Below, piece by piece: positions 1 to 8,170 of a stretch of DNA of 64,000 bases; the first letter of the stretch is position 1, and each line of letters opens with the position of its first letter. The DNA is from Deltaproteobacteria bacterium (GTDB lineage Bacteria; Myxococcota_A; Polyangia; Polyangiales; Ga0077539). Made by a program: the position numbers and the translations under genes. The stretch spans positions 1-64,000 of the forward strand of contig JACRDB010000139.1 in assembly GCA_016218725.1 (NCBI GenBank). The letters are read 5' to 3'. The notes beneath the pieces were generated by a model. That model saw only the letters and a program-made list of their open reading frames with translations, ran no database searches and was not told the DNA's origin.

Positions 1-715
1 CCACGATGGATGGTCGCAGTCCACGGTGGCGGTGGTCGGCGTCGGCCACAACGACCATGGCCGCGGTGAGATCGGCGAACGCTCGCAGCTCCAACGCCCC
101 GCGGAGCTCCTCAACGACTCCGCGCAGGGCCTCCTCGGAGGCGTCCGTGGCGACGGGAGCGAAGACGAGCCACAAGGGACCGCGGGCGCGTAGGTCGGCG
201 AGGGTGCGTTGATAGACGGCCTCGACGCGGAAGGTCACACCTGCGAAGGGCCGGTCCTCGGGCGAGGTGCGGTGCACGTACTCGCTCTCCCAGGGGGCGT
301 CGCGACCCGTCAGGAGCACCACCGTGCTCTCCACCGTGGGGACTGCGAGGCGCGCCTTGCGGTCCTTCTCGCGGGCGAGCTTCAGGTGCGACCGTGCTTC
401 GTTCATCGCGGCAGTGGCGGCCAGGTTGTGGTACTCCCACACCCGGTACGGCAGGTCCCCGGTCCAGGCGAGCATCCACTCCACGTGCAGCCACCGCCGA
501 CGGTTCGAGACGTCCACCGCCAGGAGGCGGTCCAGGCGACGCTCCTGCAACGCAACCTGCGTCTCTACCCAGGTGGGCTTCGCGATCACGGTGCCAGCAG
601 GCAGGAGCGCCGCCGCGAGCTCCGTCGGGAACAGGGCGCTCACGGCCCGCAGCGCGAGGTCCACCTCCACGGAGCCGTCGTCTCCCGGCGTTGCTTCGTC
701 CTCCGTGTCGCTCAT
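1..715 (-). CDS. Rpn-like PD-(D/E)XK nuclease / transposase-like protein (3' end outside window)
   Basis: An open frame runs from ATG at 715 leftwards through the window edge without a stop (238 codons visible), so the C-terminus is missing. The translation begins MSDTEDEATPGDDG, followed by an alpha/beta region with LLAVDVSNRRRWLHVEWMLAW (approx. residues 66-85) and PYRVWEYHNLAA. The pattern of a strand ending in HVEW followed by R-x-W-EY resembles the hVEhQ/R..Y core of the Rpn/PDDEXK recombination-promoting nuclease group. That similarity is by eye only, so the family is a moderate-confidence inference. It reads in the same direction as intI and is separated from it by about 370 bp. Such genes are frequent around mobile DNA. 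No signal peptide or membrane segment is visible. Confidence 0.55.
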   Translation of the reverse strand, partial: MSDTEDEATPGDDGSVEVDLALRAVSALFPTELAAALLPAGTVIAKPTWVETQVALQERRLDRLLAVDVSNRRRWLHVEWMLAWTGDLPYRVWEYHNLAATAAMNEARSHLKLAREKDRKARLAVPTVESTVVLLTGRDAPWESEYVHRTSPEDRPFAGVTFRVEAVYQRTLADLRARGPLWLVFAPVATDASEEALRGVVEELRGALELRAFADLTAAMVVVADADHRHRGLRPSIV

Positions 716-1088
716 GGGGGATCGCCACCAAGCACCGCCCGTGCCGGGGGAGGGCGGACGATTTCCCCAATGATTTCACCGGAGTGGTGGCGGATTCGGG
801 TGGCGGACTGGCGGCGGCGGGGTGGCGGCCGCCACCCTGGGCGAGCGTCGCGGTCGCCTCCCGGCGCGGTCCCGGGGAGGACGCACCTCCTTCGCGGTGG
901 CTCCACGGGGCGGAGGAGAAACCCCGGCGATTCCGCGGAGTTGTACCGGTGACCGGGGGAGCGTCTGGCCGGGGGCCGAGACCGAGGATCGAAGGCGCTT
1001 GGGGCGCATTGAAATCGCTTGACAGCGGCAGAACCCAGGCGTGACCCTTCTGGGGGCGCAGATGGGATCGCGTGCCTACACGGATCGG
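716..1088. other. Intergenic stretch between nuclease and intI
   Basis: No convincing gene is seen in these 373 bases. The clearest structure is an 18-bp perfect palindrome at 820-837 (GGGTGGCGGCCGCCACCC). It lies downstream of the intI stop on the minus strand and could act as part of a terminator, although no T-tract follows it. The promoter of the minus-strand nuclease gene must also lie here but I could not pick it out. Confidence 0.4.
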
Positions 1089-2039
1089 TCAGCGGTCGAG
1101 GGGGCTCACGACCCCCAGAGGCCCGCGGTCGACGATGTGCGTGTAGATCATCGTGGTGCGCACGTCCTGGTGGCCGAGCAGCGTCTGGATGGTACGGAGG
1201 TCCGTCCCTGCTTCGAGGAGGTGTGTGGCGAAGCTGTGACGGAGGGTGTGGCAGCTCGCACGCTTGTGGATGCCAGCGGCCTTCACCGCGTCCTGCACAG
1301 CCTTCTGCACCGCTGTTTCGTGCAGGTGGTAGAGCACGACGCGTCCAGTGGCCGGGTCGGTGCACGGGCGCGACGCCGGGAAGACATACTGCCACGCGAG
1401 GCTGGTGGCGGCGCCGGGCATCTTCACGCGGAGAGCGTGGGGCAGGTCGACCTCCCCGCGGCCCGCGGCCCGCTCAGCCTCGTGGCGGCGGGCCACGGCA
1501 TCGAGCTGGGCGCGCAGACCCTCGCGGGCGCGGGTGGGCAGGAGCGCGGGGCGGTCACGCTCGCCCTTGCCGCGGCGCACGGTGAGCTGGTGGCGGTCGA
1601 GGTCGATGTCCTTGACGCGCAGGGAGACGGCTTCCAGCAGGCGAAGGCCCGCGCCGTAGAGGAGTTCGGCGATGAGGCGGAAGGGCGGTTGGAGGTGGTC
1701 GAGCAGCGCCGCGACCTCGTGGCGGGAGAGCACCGCCGGGAGGTGCGCGGGGCGCCGGGCGCGTTCAAGGCCGTCAAGCGCGGGGACCTTGAGTTCAAGC
1801 ACCTTGCGGTAGAGGAAGACCAGCGCGCAGAGCGCCTGGTTCTGGGTGGAGGCCGCGGTGCGGCGGCGGACGGCGAGGTCGTTGAGGAAGGCGGTGATCT
1901 CCGGGGCCCCGAGTTCGCGCGGGTGTCGGCGGCCATGGAAGCGGATGAACTCTCGCGTCCAGTAGACGTAGGCCTCCTCGGTGCGCGGAGAGTAGTGCAG
2001 GCGGCGAAGGGTGGTCTGCAGGGCTTCGATGAGCGTCAT
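1089..2039 (-). CDS. intI: Integron integrase (tyrosine recombinase, IntI family)
   Basis: Catalyses attI x attC and attC x attC recombination, inserting and excising cassettes. The 316-residue product has the N-terminal SAM-like DNA-binding domain (LRRLHYSPRTEEAYV, approx. 11-25) and the catalytic domain with all expected residues: R133 (GAGLRLLE), H264 and R267 (HTLRHSFAT), H290 (LLGHQDV) and nucleophile Y299 (TMIYTH). The segment around LAWQYVFPASR (approx. 214-224) is the extra helix that separates IntI from XerC/D and is needed for folded attC binding. I chose ATG 2039 because GGAG sits 7 nt upstream and the length matches other IntI proteins. An in-frame GTG at 2132 would add 31 residues but lacks a ribosome binding site. 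The gene looks intact, so the integron may be active. Confidence 0.95.
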   Translation of the reverse strand: MTLIEALQTTLRRLHYSPRTEEAYVYWTREFIRFHGRRHPRELGAPEITAFLNDLAVRRRTAASTQNQALCALVFLYRKVLELKVPALDGLERARRPAHLPAVLSRHEVAALLDHLQPPFRLIAELLYGAGLRLLEAVSLRVKDIDLDRHQLTVRRGKGERDRPALLPTRAREGLRAQLDAVARRHEAERAAGRGEVDLPHALRVKMPGAATSLAWQYVFPASRPCTDPATGRVVLYHLHETAVQKAVQDAVKAAGIHKRASCHTLRHSFATHLLEAGTDLRTIQTLLGHQDVRTTMIYTHIVDRGPLGVVSPLDR

Positions 2040-2132
2040 GAAGGGACTCCGGGCGCCGGGTGGGATACGCGGGCGCGTGGGGTTGTCGAAGCGGCGCGGG
2101 ACCTGTTGCGTGCTCAGGGCGGAAATCGACAC

Positions 2133-2288
2133 AGAGGGGGAGGAGTCGCTGGCACGAGGAGTGCTAAGCGGAGGGGTGGCGTTCGGGGGCTAGGCCGCGG
2201 ACGGGGTGTTCGGGGGCTAGGCCGTCACGGTCTAGCTGCGGGTGGACGGGATTATGCACCGAGTCGGCGGTCGACTACGATGTTGGGC
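2133..2288 (+). other. Putative attI region with 17-bp direct repeats
   Basis: This is the stretch between intI and the first cassette. A core GTTGGGC at 2282-2288 fits the GTTRRRY crossover motif and is preceded by CTACGAT. Two identical 17-bp direct repeats (GTTCGGGGGCTAGGCCG) lie at 2181-2197 and 2208-2224. Paired direct repeats next to the crossover site act as accessory integrase-binding sites in attI of class 1 integrons, so these are candidates for the same role (inference). The intI promoter should lie here; no clear LexA box was seen. Confidence 0.6.
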
Positions 2289-2817
2289 AGCCTCGCAGAA
2301 CGACGAAGCAGCCGCCGGGCCAAACTGAGGACGGTTGGCGCGACTTGGCGGCGAACACGGCGGACAACGAGCGACCGGGGACCGAGCAACGAGCGACACG
2401 ACAACGAGCGTCGAGCTACGAACATCGAGCTACTGGCAACCATCGACGACAGATTGCAAAGATCGAACTGCGGGCTCGACCTCGTCGGAAAGCGCACACA
2501 GCACAAGTGCATAGGGCATTCGGCTCATGAACTGTTCGAGTTGAAGGTCGTGGTGGGGCGTCCAGAAGCCGCTGAGTGTGCAGTTCGAGCGGGCGTCACC
2601 GGGCCTTCACCTTGAACATCTCATGAGCCGGGTATCCAATGGTCCTAGCGCTCAACTAGCGGCTGTGTGCCTCTCAACAGTCGCGCCCGCAGCGTACACA
2701 CGGAGCGGTCTGTGTACTCACCGGCTGTAAGATGCTCACGTTTGGTCTCGTGGCAAGACGAAGTAGACGTTAGTTTGGGCTTCCCTAGACCATGCGTTAA
2801 GTGCTACCCTTCACCCC
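2289..2817. other. 5' untranslated part of cassette 1
   Basis: This gene-free 529-base stretch lies at the head of cassette 1. Its first 42 bases (2289-2330) match the head of cassette 2 (7124-7165) at 32 of 42 positions. Three copies of CAACGAGCG occur at 2365, 2387 and 2402. A long imperfect inverted repeat is listed separately. A weak promoter-like pair, TTGGGC (2775-2780) and TAAGTG (2798-2803) with a 17-bp spacer, would start transcription only about 8 nt before the ATG at 2818. That ATG has no Shine-Dalgarno sequence, so the first gene may be near-leaderless. Confidence 0.4.
2521..2630. repeat. Imperfect 27-bp inverted repeat in cassette 1 leader
   Basis: The left arm at 2521-2547 (CGGCTCATGAACTGTTCGAG...) pairs with the right arm at 2604-2630, with 4 mismatches in 27 and a 56-base loop. 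It lacks RYYYAAC/GTTRRRY ends, so it is not a normal attC. It could be a decayed attC relative, a structured leader, or an operator for the downstream gene. Confidence 0.55.
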
Positions 2818-5800
2818 ATGTCGACCAAAGCGCCTCAAACAGAAGTAGTGTGGGGGAACACTACACCTGCCGATGTGCTCATCGTAACGGCGTTACGAGA
2901 GGAGGCGGCCGCGGTCAGGGCGGTCATGACGGGTGCGCTAGGGCAATGGACCGCCTCCCGAGCACCAAGCACACAGCTTCGTATCGAGCGTCGATCGTTC
3001 CGCGCGGCGGACGGAGGTGACTTGAGAGTGGCGCTGATTTGTGCCGAAGAAATGGGCGGCGCTCAGACGGTCGGTGTAGCGGGGCCCGTCGTGATGGCAC
3101 TCAAGCCGCGATGTTTGGCGATGTGTGGTGTGCTAGCTGGAAAGCCGCGTGACACAGAACTGGGCGATGTCGTGATTGCGGATCAACTTATTCCACATGA
3201 CACGGGCAAACGTACCAAGAAGGGATTCGAGCATGCAACCCGGCCGCACAAACTCGATATCCGCTGGCTCGAAAAGGCACGGGACTTTGCACAAGACCCT
3301 CACGACGCGCTTCTATGGCTCGAGCGAACTCAATGGACTGAACTGGAAGAACGCGCATGGCTTCTTGACCAATTTTCGCGACGCTTTGACCCGTTGGCGC
3401 ACGAAGCACTGCTCTCCGAGTGTTGCAAGAGTTACACCGTGCTGATCGAGACGCTGTGGACTGAGGGACTCGTGCGGCGTGGTACGGCGCGTCTCACCAA
3501 AAAAGGGGAAGCGCATATAAGAGCAAAGCGCATGGCAAACTCTCGATGGCCTGCTCTCGACCAACCACGTCGATCAACGAAGGTAAGAGTGGCGCCGATT
3601 GCCTCTGGAAGTGCTGTGCAAGCTGATCCCGCGTTGTGGGAGGAGTTGTCGCAGTTCGCACGCAAGGCTCTGGGCGTTGAGATGGAATCCCATGGTGTGG
3701 GTACAACCGCAGAACTCCACCAAGTTGAACTCGCTCTTGTGATGAAGGGGGTAATGGACAACGCTAACAAGTACAAAGATGACCGCATTAAACCCTTCGC
3801 AGCGCGTGCTTCGGCGGAGTGTCTCTTGGCATTTCTACGACGGTATCTACCGACTGGTGTCCGCCCGGGTTTCGACGACTTGCTCGTGCCGGGAACTGTG
3901 AATTTACCCGACGACCCCGCGCCTTCCCAGTTACTCGACGCTCATCATGCCGTAATGCCTTGGCACGAGCGAGGCCGGACCGACATTCTTGCTGAACTCG
4001 ATGCGTGGGCCGATGACCCGACGCACGATGTCTCGGTAAGATTGCTGCATGCTGAAGGTGGCGTCGGGAAGACGCGCCTCGCAATTGAATGGCTACGGCG
4101 ACGGAGATTGAGGGAAACCGCTGGCTTTCTTGTGGGTGACCCGGAGCCGAATTGGTTCGAGCGGCTCTGCGATCCTGGTGCGCCGATCTCTTTGGTGCTT
4201 GACTATGCTGAGAGCCGCTCTGACCTCAGTAACATACTCGACCGTGTGGCGCGCTACCGAGCGGCGTCGGGGAATAAATGTCACCTTCGCCTCCTTTTGC
4301 TTGCCCGTAACGACGGAGATTGGTGGACGGATCTTCGGCGAAGGAGCACGGCGCTGCGTGGGTGGCTCGACGAGGTACCCCCCAAGGAACTCCGCCCTAT
4401 GGCTACAAATGTATCCGACCGTGAGGAGTTGTTCAGGGAGGCTGTGCGAGTGTTCGCGATGTTGCAACACCGCGAAGTTGCCGAGCGATTGCCAGAAAGA
4501 CTGACGGATTCGTGTTTCGAGAGAGTACTTTATCTTCACATGGCAGCACTTGCCGCCGTTGAAAACCAACCCGTCGAGCCAGGAACCCTTATGGAGATCA
4601 CGCTCGATCATGAAGAGCGCTTCTGGCTTCAGCGCGGCCGTAACGGGAGCGACAATCTCGATGTAGGTCTAGACGTTCCGCTCGCGCGGCAGATGGTAGC
4701 AGCGGCTACGTTACGTGGCGGCCTGCGTACGGAGGCGGAGGCTCACTCGGTCTTTGAGAACATCTGCGGGCGGAGGCGGGAGCGACAAGATGATCGCCTC
4801 CTCGCGTTGCTCCATCATGTCTATGCTCGTTCCGGTAATGGCGCGTATTTGCCCGGACTTGAACCAGACCTCCTCGGCGAGAGTATGGTGCTGCGTGTCG
4901 CAGCACCGCCTGTGAGCGGAGGAACGGTTGTCGGGCCGGAGTGGATTGATCGAGTCTTCGGGCCGAGCGAGCTCGCAAGTGTGCTTCGTAACGGGTTCAT
5001 TGTGCTTGGCCGGGTGTCTGTCTTCGATGAGGTGTCCATACGCCCGTGGATCATGCAACTGCTGACAAGAAAGTTGGGGCCGGTTGCTGTCTTGTCGTTG
5101 GAGGCTGCGAAGATCATTGGTCGAGAGACTCCCTATTCTGTATTGGGAGATATACTCGCGGAGCAACTCGAACTGCGGGGAAATGTGGAGATTGCTGCGA
5201 TCCTCCATTTTATGGATATTCCAACTCGAACGGTCTCGTTGTCGAGGGTAGCAGAATGGACGTCTCGCACGATGCAGCGTGCCCTACCAAAGGATGAAAA
5301 TCGACCACTCTTCGTAGAGAAGGCAAGACGCGCATCGGAGCGGGGGCATCGGCTTGGCGCTCTTGGGCAATATACCGATGCTGTCGAGGCGACCACCGAG
5401 GCAGTAGAGAGATTTCAGACGCTAGCGGCAAGTGAACCAACTGAGTTCATGGCCGACTACGCGGCCTGTCTGGACAATCTGGGCGTGGCATTGGGGCGAC
5501 TCGGGCGTAGTAAGGAGGCTCTTGAGGCTGCGTCGCGGGCCGTTGAGCAATATCGCATAGTTGCAAGCCGCGACACTTCTCTTCGAGATGAATTCGCGTT
5601 GTGCCTCATGAATCTCGGTGCAAAATTTGGTATCGTTGGAAATTGGCTAGAAGCATTTAAAGTTGGATCCGAGGCCGCAGAGTTGTACAGAGAACTCACC
5701 ACTCAAGGGCGAACCGACCTATTGCCGGATTTTGCCTCAAGTGTTGACAATGTTGCGACGTCGTTGTGGAACCTTCGACGTCACGGTCAGGCTTTGGAGG

Positions 5801-6942
5801 CGTCGTCAGAATCCGTGGAAATATTTCGTGGATTGGTGAACTCAAATCAGGACGCATACCTTCCAATGATCGCAAAGACCCTTATGAATCGTTGCGCAAT
5901 TTTCACTGAATTGAAGCAGTACGAAATTGCTTTGAGCGTGATAGATGAGGCAATCACGCACTATCGAATGCTGACAACGAGGAGGCCGGATGTGTTCATT
6001 CAGGAACTCGTATGCAGTTTGTGCAATCGCGGTAGAGTGCTGGGGATGCTAGGGCGAAACACCGAGGCGCTGGAGGTGGTAGATGAAGCAATCGAGATTC
6101 AAACTCAGCGCAAGGACGAGGATTCAGACGTGTGTCGTTCTGAACGTGCTAGAGCGCTTGTCTTGCGTGCTAAGACATTGGTAGCGTTGAGCCTTCGCGC
6201 TGAGTCACTCGACACATTCGTCGAGGCGATTGCATCCACGCGGCTGCTCATCTTGCGGAACCGTGGGGGATTCCTCCCACTTCACGTGCAGGTGCTCATG
6301 GACTCCGGCGCTAACCTCATTGCTCTCAATCAGCACGCGGGAGCATTGGTCCTCCTGTCGGAGGCTACAGCAGGATACCGAGAACTTGCGATGAGTGATC
6401 CCGATGTTTATCGTCGTGGATTGTGCGCGTCCCTAGTGCTGACAGGTAGCGCTTTGGTAGCACTTGAGCGGTATGACGATGCCATTGCCGCAACCGCCGA
6501 AGCTCTTTCGTGTGGACGAACGATAACAACTAGGAATCCTGAAAGCTTCGCCGCTCTTACGGGGGCCCTTAGTGCTCATGGGGTGGCTTTGCATCACCTC
6601 CAGCGCCACACGGAGGCGGTCACCATTGCGGCGGAGGCCCGTGAATTGCTCCGTCCTGTGACGTTTCGTGAACCGGACGAGTCACTAATAGAATTTATTG
6701 CCTGCCTGCACAATCTTTCCATTTATCACGGTGCTTTGAATCAACATGAGGATGCTCTTGAATCTGCATTGAAGGAGTTGGAGGCGTTTTGGCCGCATTT
6801 TGAATGTGCGCCCAAGGTATACGCGCCGGTCGTCGCATTCAACGTGGCACTTGCCGCTAACTCATATGAGAATCTGGGACGAGATCCTTCTCCGGTGTTT
6901 GCGGAGCGCGTTTTCGCGATACAGAGGCTTCTCGGTGAATAG
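2818..6942 (+). CDS. Nucleoside-phosphorylase/STAND NTPase/TPR protein (predicted NLR-like anti-phage defence)
   Basis: This 1374-residue protein is the only gene of cassette 1. Residues about 18-130 and 255-345 form a purine nucleoside phosphorylase/MTAN-type domain: VLIVTALREEA (E28/E29), IASGSAVQADP, GVEMESHG (catalytic-type E288/E290) and KGVMDNANKYKDD (catalytic-type D314). An insert of about 110 residues (150-250), partly winged-helix-like, splits it. A STAND NTPase follows, with Walker A GGVGKT (414-419) and Walker B LVLDYAE (459-465). From about 820 to the end there are tandem tetratricopeptide repeats (GQYTDAVEATTEAVERF; NLGVALGRLGRSKEALEAA). In known STAND proteins the TPRs sense a trigger, the NTPase oligomerises and the N-terminal effector is switched on. 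PNP effectors degrade nucleotides or nucleosides, as in Detocs. The phage-defence role is inferred from this architecture. Lower G+C than the chromosome fits transfer. ATG 2818 lacks a Shine-Dalgarno sequence. Confidence 0.85.
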   Translation: MSTKAPQTEVVWGNTTPADVLIVTALREEAAAVRAVMTGALGQWTASRAPSTQLRIERRSFRAADGGDLRVALICAEEMGGAQTVGVAGPVVMALKPRCLAMCGVLAGKPRDTELGDVVIADQLIPHDTGKRTKKGFEHATRPHKLDIRWLEKARDFAQDPHDALLWLERTQWTELEERAWLLDQFSRRFDPLAHEALLSECCKSYTVLIETLWTEGLVRRGTARLTKKGEAHIRAKRMANSRWPALDQPRRSTKVRVAPIASGSAVQADPALWEELSQFARKALGVEMESHGVGTTAELHQVELALVMKGVMDNANKYKDDRIKPFAARASAECLLAFLRRYLPTGVRPGFDDLLVPGTVNLPDDPAPSQLLDAHHAVMPWHERGRTDILAELDAWADDPTHDVSVRLLHAEGGVGKTRLAIEWLRRRRLRETAGFLVGDPEPNWFERLCDPGAPISLVLDYAESRSDLSNILDRVARYRAASGNKCHLRLLLLARNDGDWWTDLRRRSTALRGWLDEVPPKELRPMATNVSDREELFREAVRVFAMLQHREVAERLPERLTDSCFERVLYLHMAALAAVENQPVEPGTLMEITLDHEERFWLQRGRNGSDNLDVGLDVPLARQMVAAATLRGGLRTEAEAHSVFENICGRRRERQDDRLLALLHHVYARSGNGAYLPGLEPDLLGESMVLRVAAPPVSGGTVVGPEWIDRVFGPSELASVLRNGFIVLGRVSVFDEVSIRPWIMQLLTRKLGPVAVLSLEAAKIIGRETPYSVLGDILAEQLELRGNVEIAAILHFMDIPTRTVSLSRVAEWTSRTMQRALPKDENRPLFVEKARRASERGHRLGALGQYTDAVEATTEAVERFQTLAASEPTEFMADYAACLDNLGVALGRLGRSKEALEAASRAVEQYRIVASRDTSLRDEFALCLMNLGAKFGIVGNWLEAFKVGSEAAELYRELTTQGRTDLLPDFASSVDNVATSLWNLRRHGQALEASSESVEIFRGLVNSNQDAYLPMIAKTLMNRCAIFTELKQYEIALSVIDEAITHYRMLTTRRPDVFIQELVCSLCNRGRVLGMLGRNTEALEVVDEAIEIQTQRKDEDSDVCRSERARALVLRAKTLVALSLRAESLDTFVEAIASTRLLILRNRGGFLPLHVQVLMDSGANLIALNQHAGALVLLSEATAGYRELAMSDPDVYRRGLCASLVLTGSALVALERYDDAIAATAEALSCGRTITTRNPESFAALTGALSAHGVALHHLQRHTEAVTIAAEARELLRPVTFREPDESLIEFIACLHNLSIYHGALNQHEDALESALKELEAFWPHFECAPKVYAPVVAFNVALAANSYENLGRDPSPVFAERVFAIQRLLGE

Positions 6943-7032
6943 TCACACTGTCTTGAATCTCATCTCGAAGAACTGCGAAGTCAGGCGGATCGGTCGATCC
7001 TACACCTCGGGCGCCGCGAAGTATGGCTGCGT

Positions 7033-7123
7033 GCCCAACAAGCCGATGGTGCCGACCGCGCTCGACCAGTTCGCCGATTACTCACCAGCGCGCTCGCGGC
7101 GGCACATCGGCAGGCCGTTGGGC
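7033..7123 (+). repeat. attC site of cassette 1 (91 bp)
   Basis: The ends are GCCCAAC (7033-7039) and GTTGGGC (7117-7123). Internal arms GCCGATG/CATCGGC are followed by TGCC/GGCA and CCGC/GCGG, with an unpaired G after GATG on one side: the extrahelical base used for strand recognition. A variable central part separates the arms. Length and arms match the sites at 7963 and 9262. Confidence 0.93.
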
Positions 7124-7225
7124 AGCCTCGAAGAGCGGCGAATCGGCCAGCGAGCCAACTTGAGGGAGCTTCGGAATTCGCGGATGGGAGTGCAGATCCC
7201 TTAAAGAGACCGGTCGGAGGAAAGC

Positions 7226-7498
7226 ATGACCAACAGTGATGATGACGACGATGATGACGACGATACCGGCAACGGTGCAGGCATGGTTACAGGTTATCAG
7301 AGGTATCCATGTGCGGCATGTAAAAACACCGGGATGTGTCATAACTGCCACCACAGTGGGAACGGTGCGTGCGGATGGTGCCGCGGTCGGGGTAAGCCGT
7401 GGGGCGAGTCTTGTCTCCACTGTGGAGCCTCCGGGAAATGCGCTACCTGCCGGGGTAGCGGGCTTTGTCAAGCGTGCCGAGGTACCGGTTGGGCGTAA
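7226..7498 (+). CDS. Small CxxCxGxG zinc-ribbon protein with poly-Asp N-terminus
   Basis: This 90-residue protein is the first gene of cassette 2, with a good ribosome binding site (GGAGG, 5 nt before ATG). After an acidic run of nine Asp (residues 5-13) come six CxxC pairs: CAACKNTG, CHNCHHSG, CGWCRGRG, CLHCGASG, CATCRGSG, CQACRGTG. The CxxCxGxG form is that of the DnaJ central zinc-finger domain and related small RNA- or protein-binding zinc proteins. No J domain is present, so it is not DnaJ itself. It probably folds around two or three zinc ions. The function is unknown. It precedes a conserved hypothetical gene by about 70 bp and may be co-transcribed with it. Confidence 0.75.
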   Translation: MTNSDDDDDDDDDTGNGAGMVTGYQRYPCAACKNTGMCHNCHHSGNGACGWCRGRGKPWGESCLHCGASGKCATCRGSGLCQACRGTGWA

Positions 7499-7566
7499 GG
7501 CCGTTCACTCCACAACGCGATAGTCATAGATGCCTGATTGTGTTCGAGTCACCACAGAGAGCGTTC

Positions 7567-7941
7567 ATGGAAACACATCACGGAGTACCACTGACAATCT
7601 GGAACGCCTTGAAGGCTGAGATCACGTCGGTGTTGATTGGGGTTGCGAAACGGCGAAGTCTTATCGCATATTCGGATCTCGTACATAGGATCTCGACGTA
7701 CAGTCTGGACCCAGACTCACACGCGCTTCATGAAATCCTGGGCGAGATCTCAATCGATGAGAATGAGTGGGGCCGCGGGATGCTGTCAGTGGTCGTTGTA
7801 CACAAACAAGGAGACCAACGGCCAGGACAGGGCTTCTTCACGCTGGCCACGAATCTCGGAAGGGATACAACCGACAAGGATGCGTGTTGGGTGGCCGAGT
7901 TGCAGCACGTATACGCCTCGCACCGGAGAGGTCCCCCGTGA
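7567..7941 (+). CDS. Conserved hypothetical protein, second gene of cassette 2
   Basis: This is a 124-residue soluble protein starting METHHGVPLTIWNALKAEI. An earlier in-frame start at 7465 would overlap the zinc-ribbon gene by 34 bases and has no ribosome binding site, so I prefer ATG 7567 (AGAGAG upstream). The features are an N-terminal helical part (WNALKAEITSVLIGVA, then YSDLVHRIS) and a compact motif region GRGMLSVVVVHKQGD, PGQGFFTLA and LGRDTTDK. These blocks look conserved rather than random, but I cannot name a characterised family. The stop lies 21 bp before the attC, the usual tight cassette packing. Confidence 0.7.
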   Translation: METHHGVPLTIWNALKAEITSVLIGVAKRRSLIAYSDLVHRISTYSLDPDSHALHEILGEISIDENEWGRGMLSVVVVHKQGDQRPGQGFFTLATNLGRDTTDKDACWVAELQHVYASHRRGPP

Positions 7942-7962
7942 CTCCCTGGTTGCTGGACAACT

Positions 7963-8053
7963 GCCCAACAAGCCGATGGTGCCGACCGCAACCCATGGGC
8001 CCGTTGAATACCCGATGACTTCGTGGCGGCGGCACATCGGCCAGTCGTTAGGC
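7963..8053 (+). repeat. attC site of cassette 2 (91 bp)
   Basis: The ends are GCCCAAC (7963-7969) and GTTAGGC (8047-8053). The outer arms therefore carry one C/A mismatch, but the inner stem GCCGATG/CATCGGC and the extrahelical G are conserved with the other two 91-bp sites. Confidence 0.92.
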
Positions 8054-8170
8054 GGCGGAGCGGCGGACGGCGATGGGCCACCGGGCGGGCGTTGGTGACC
8101 AAGCGGCGATGGGCTACCTGGGGCTGGCGAGGCGAGGAATTCCCGTCCCAAATCAACCTTGCAGCGTGAA

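Noticed and set aside
2365..2410. Three CAACGAGCG copies as a CRISPR-like or iteron array
   Set aside because: Only three short, unevenly spaced copies, with no cas or rep gene.
1041..2615. Plus-strand frame across intI
   Set aside because: It has no recognisable domain, while intI on the other strand has every catalytic residue.
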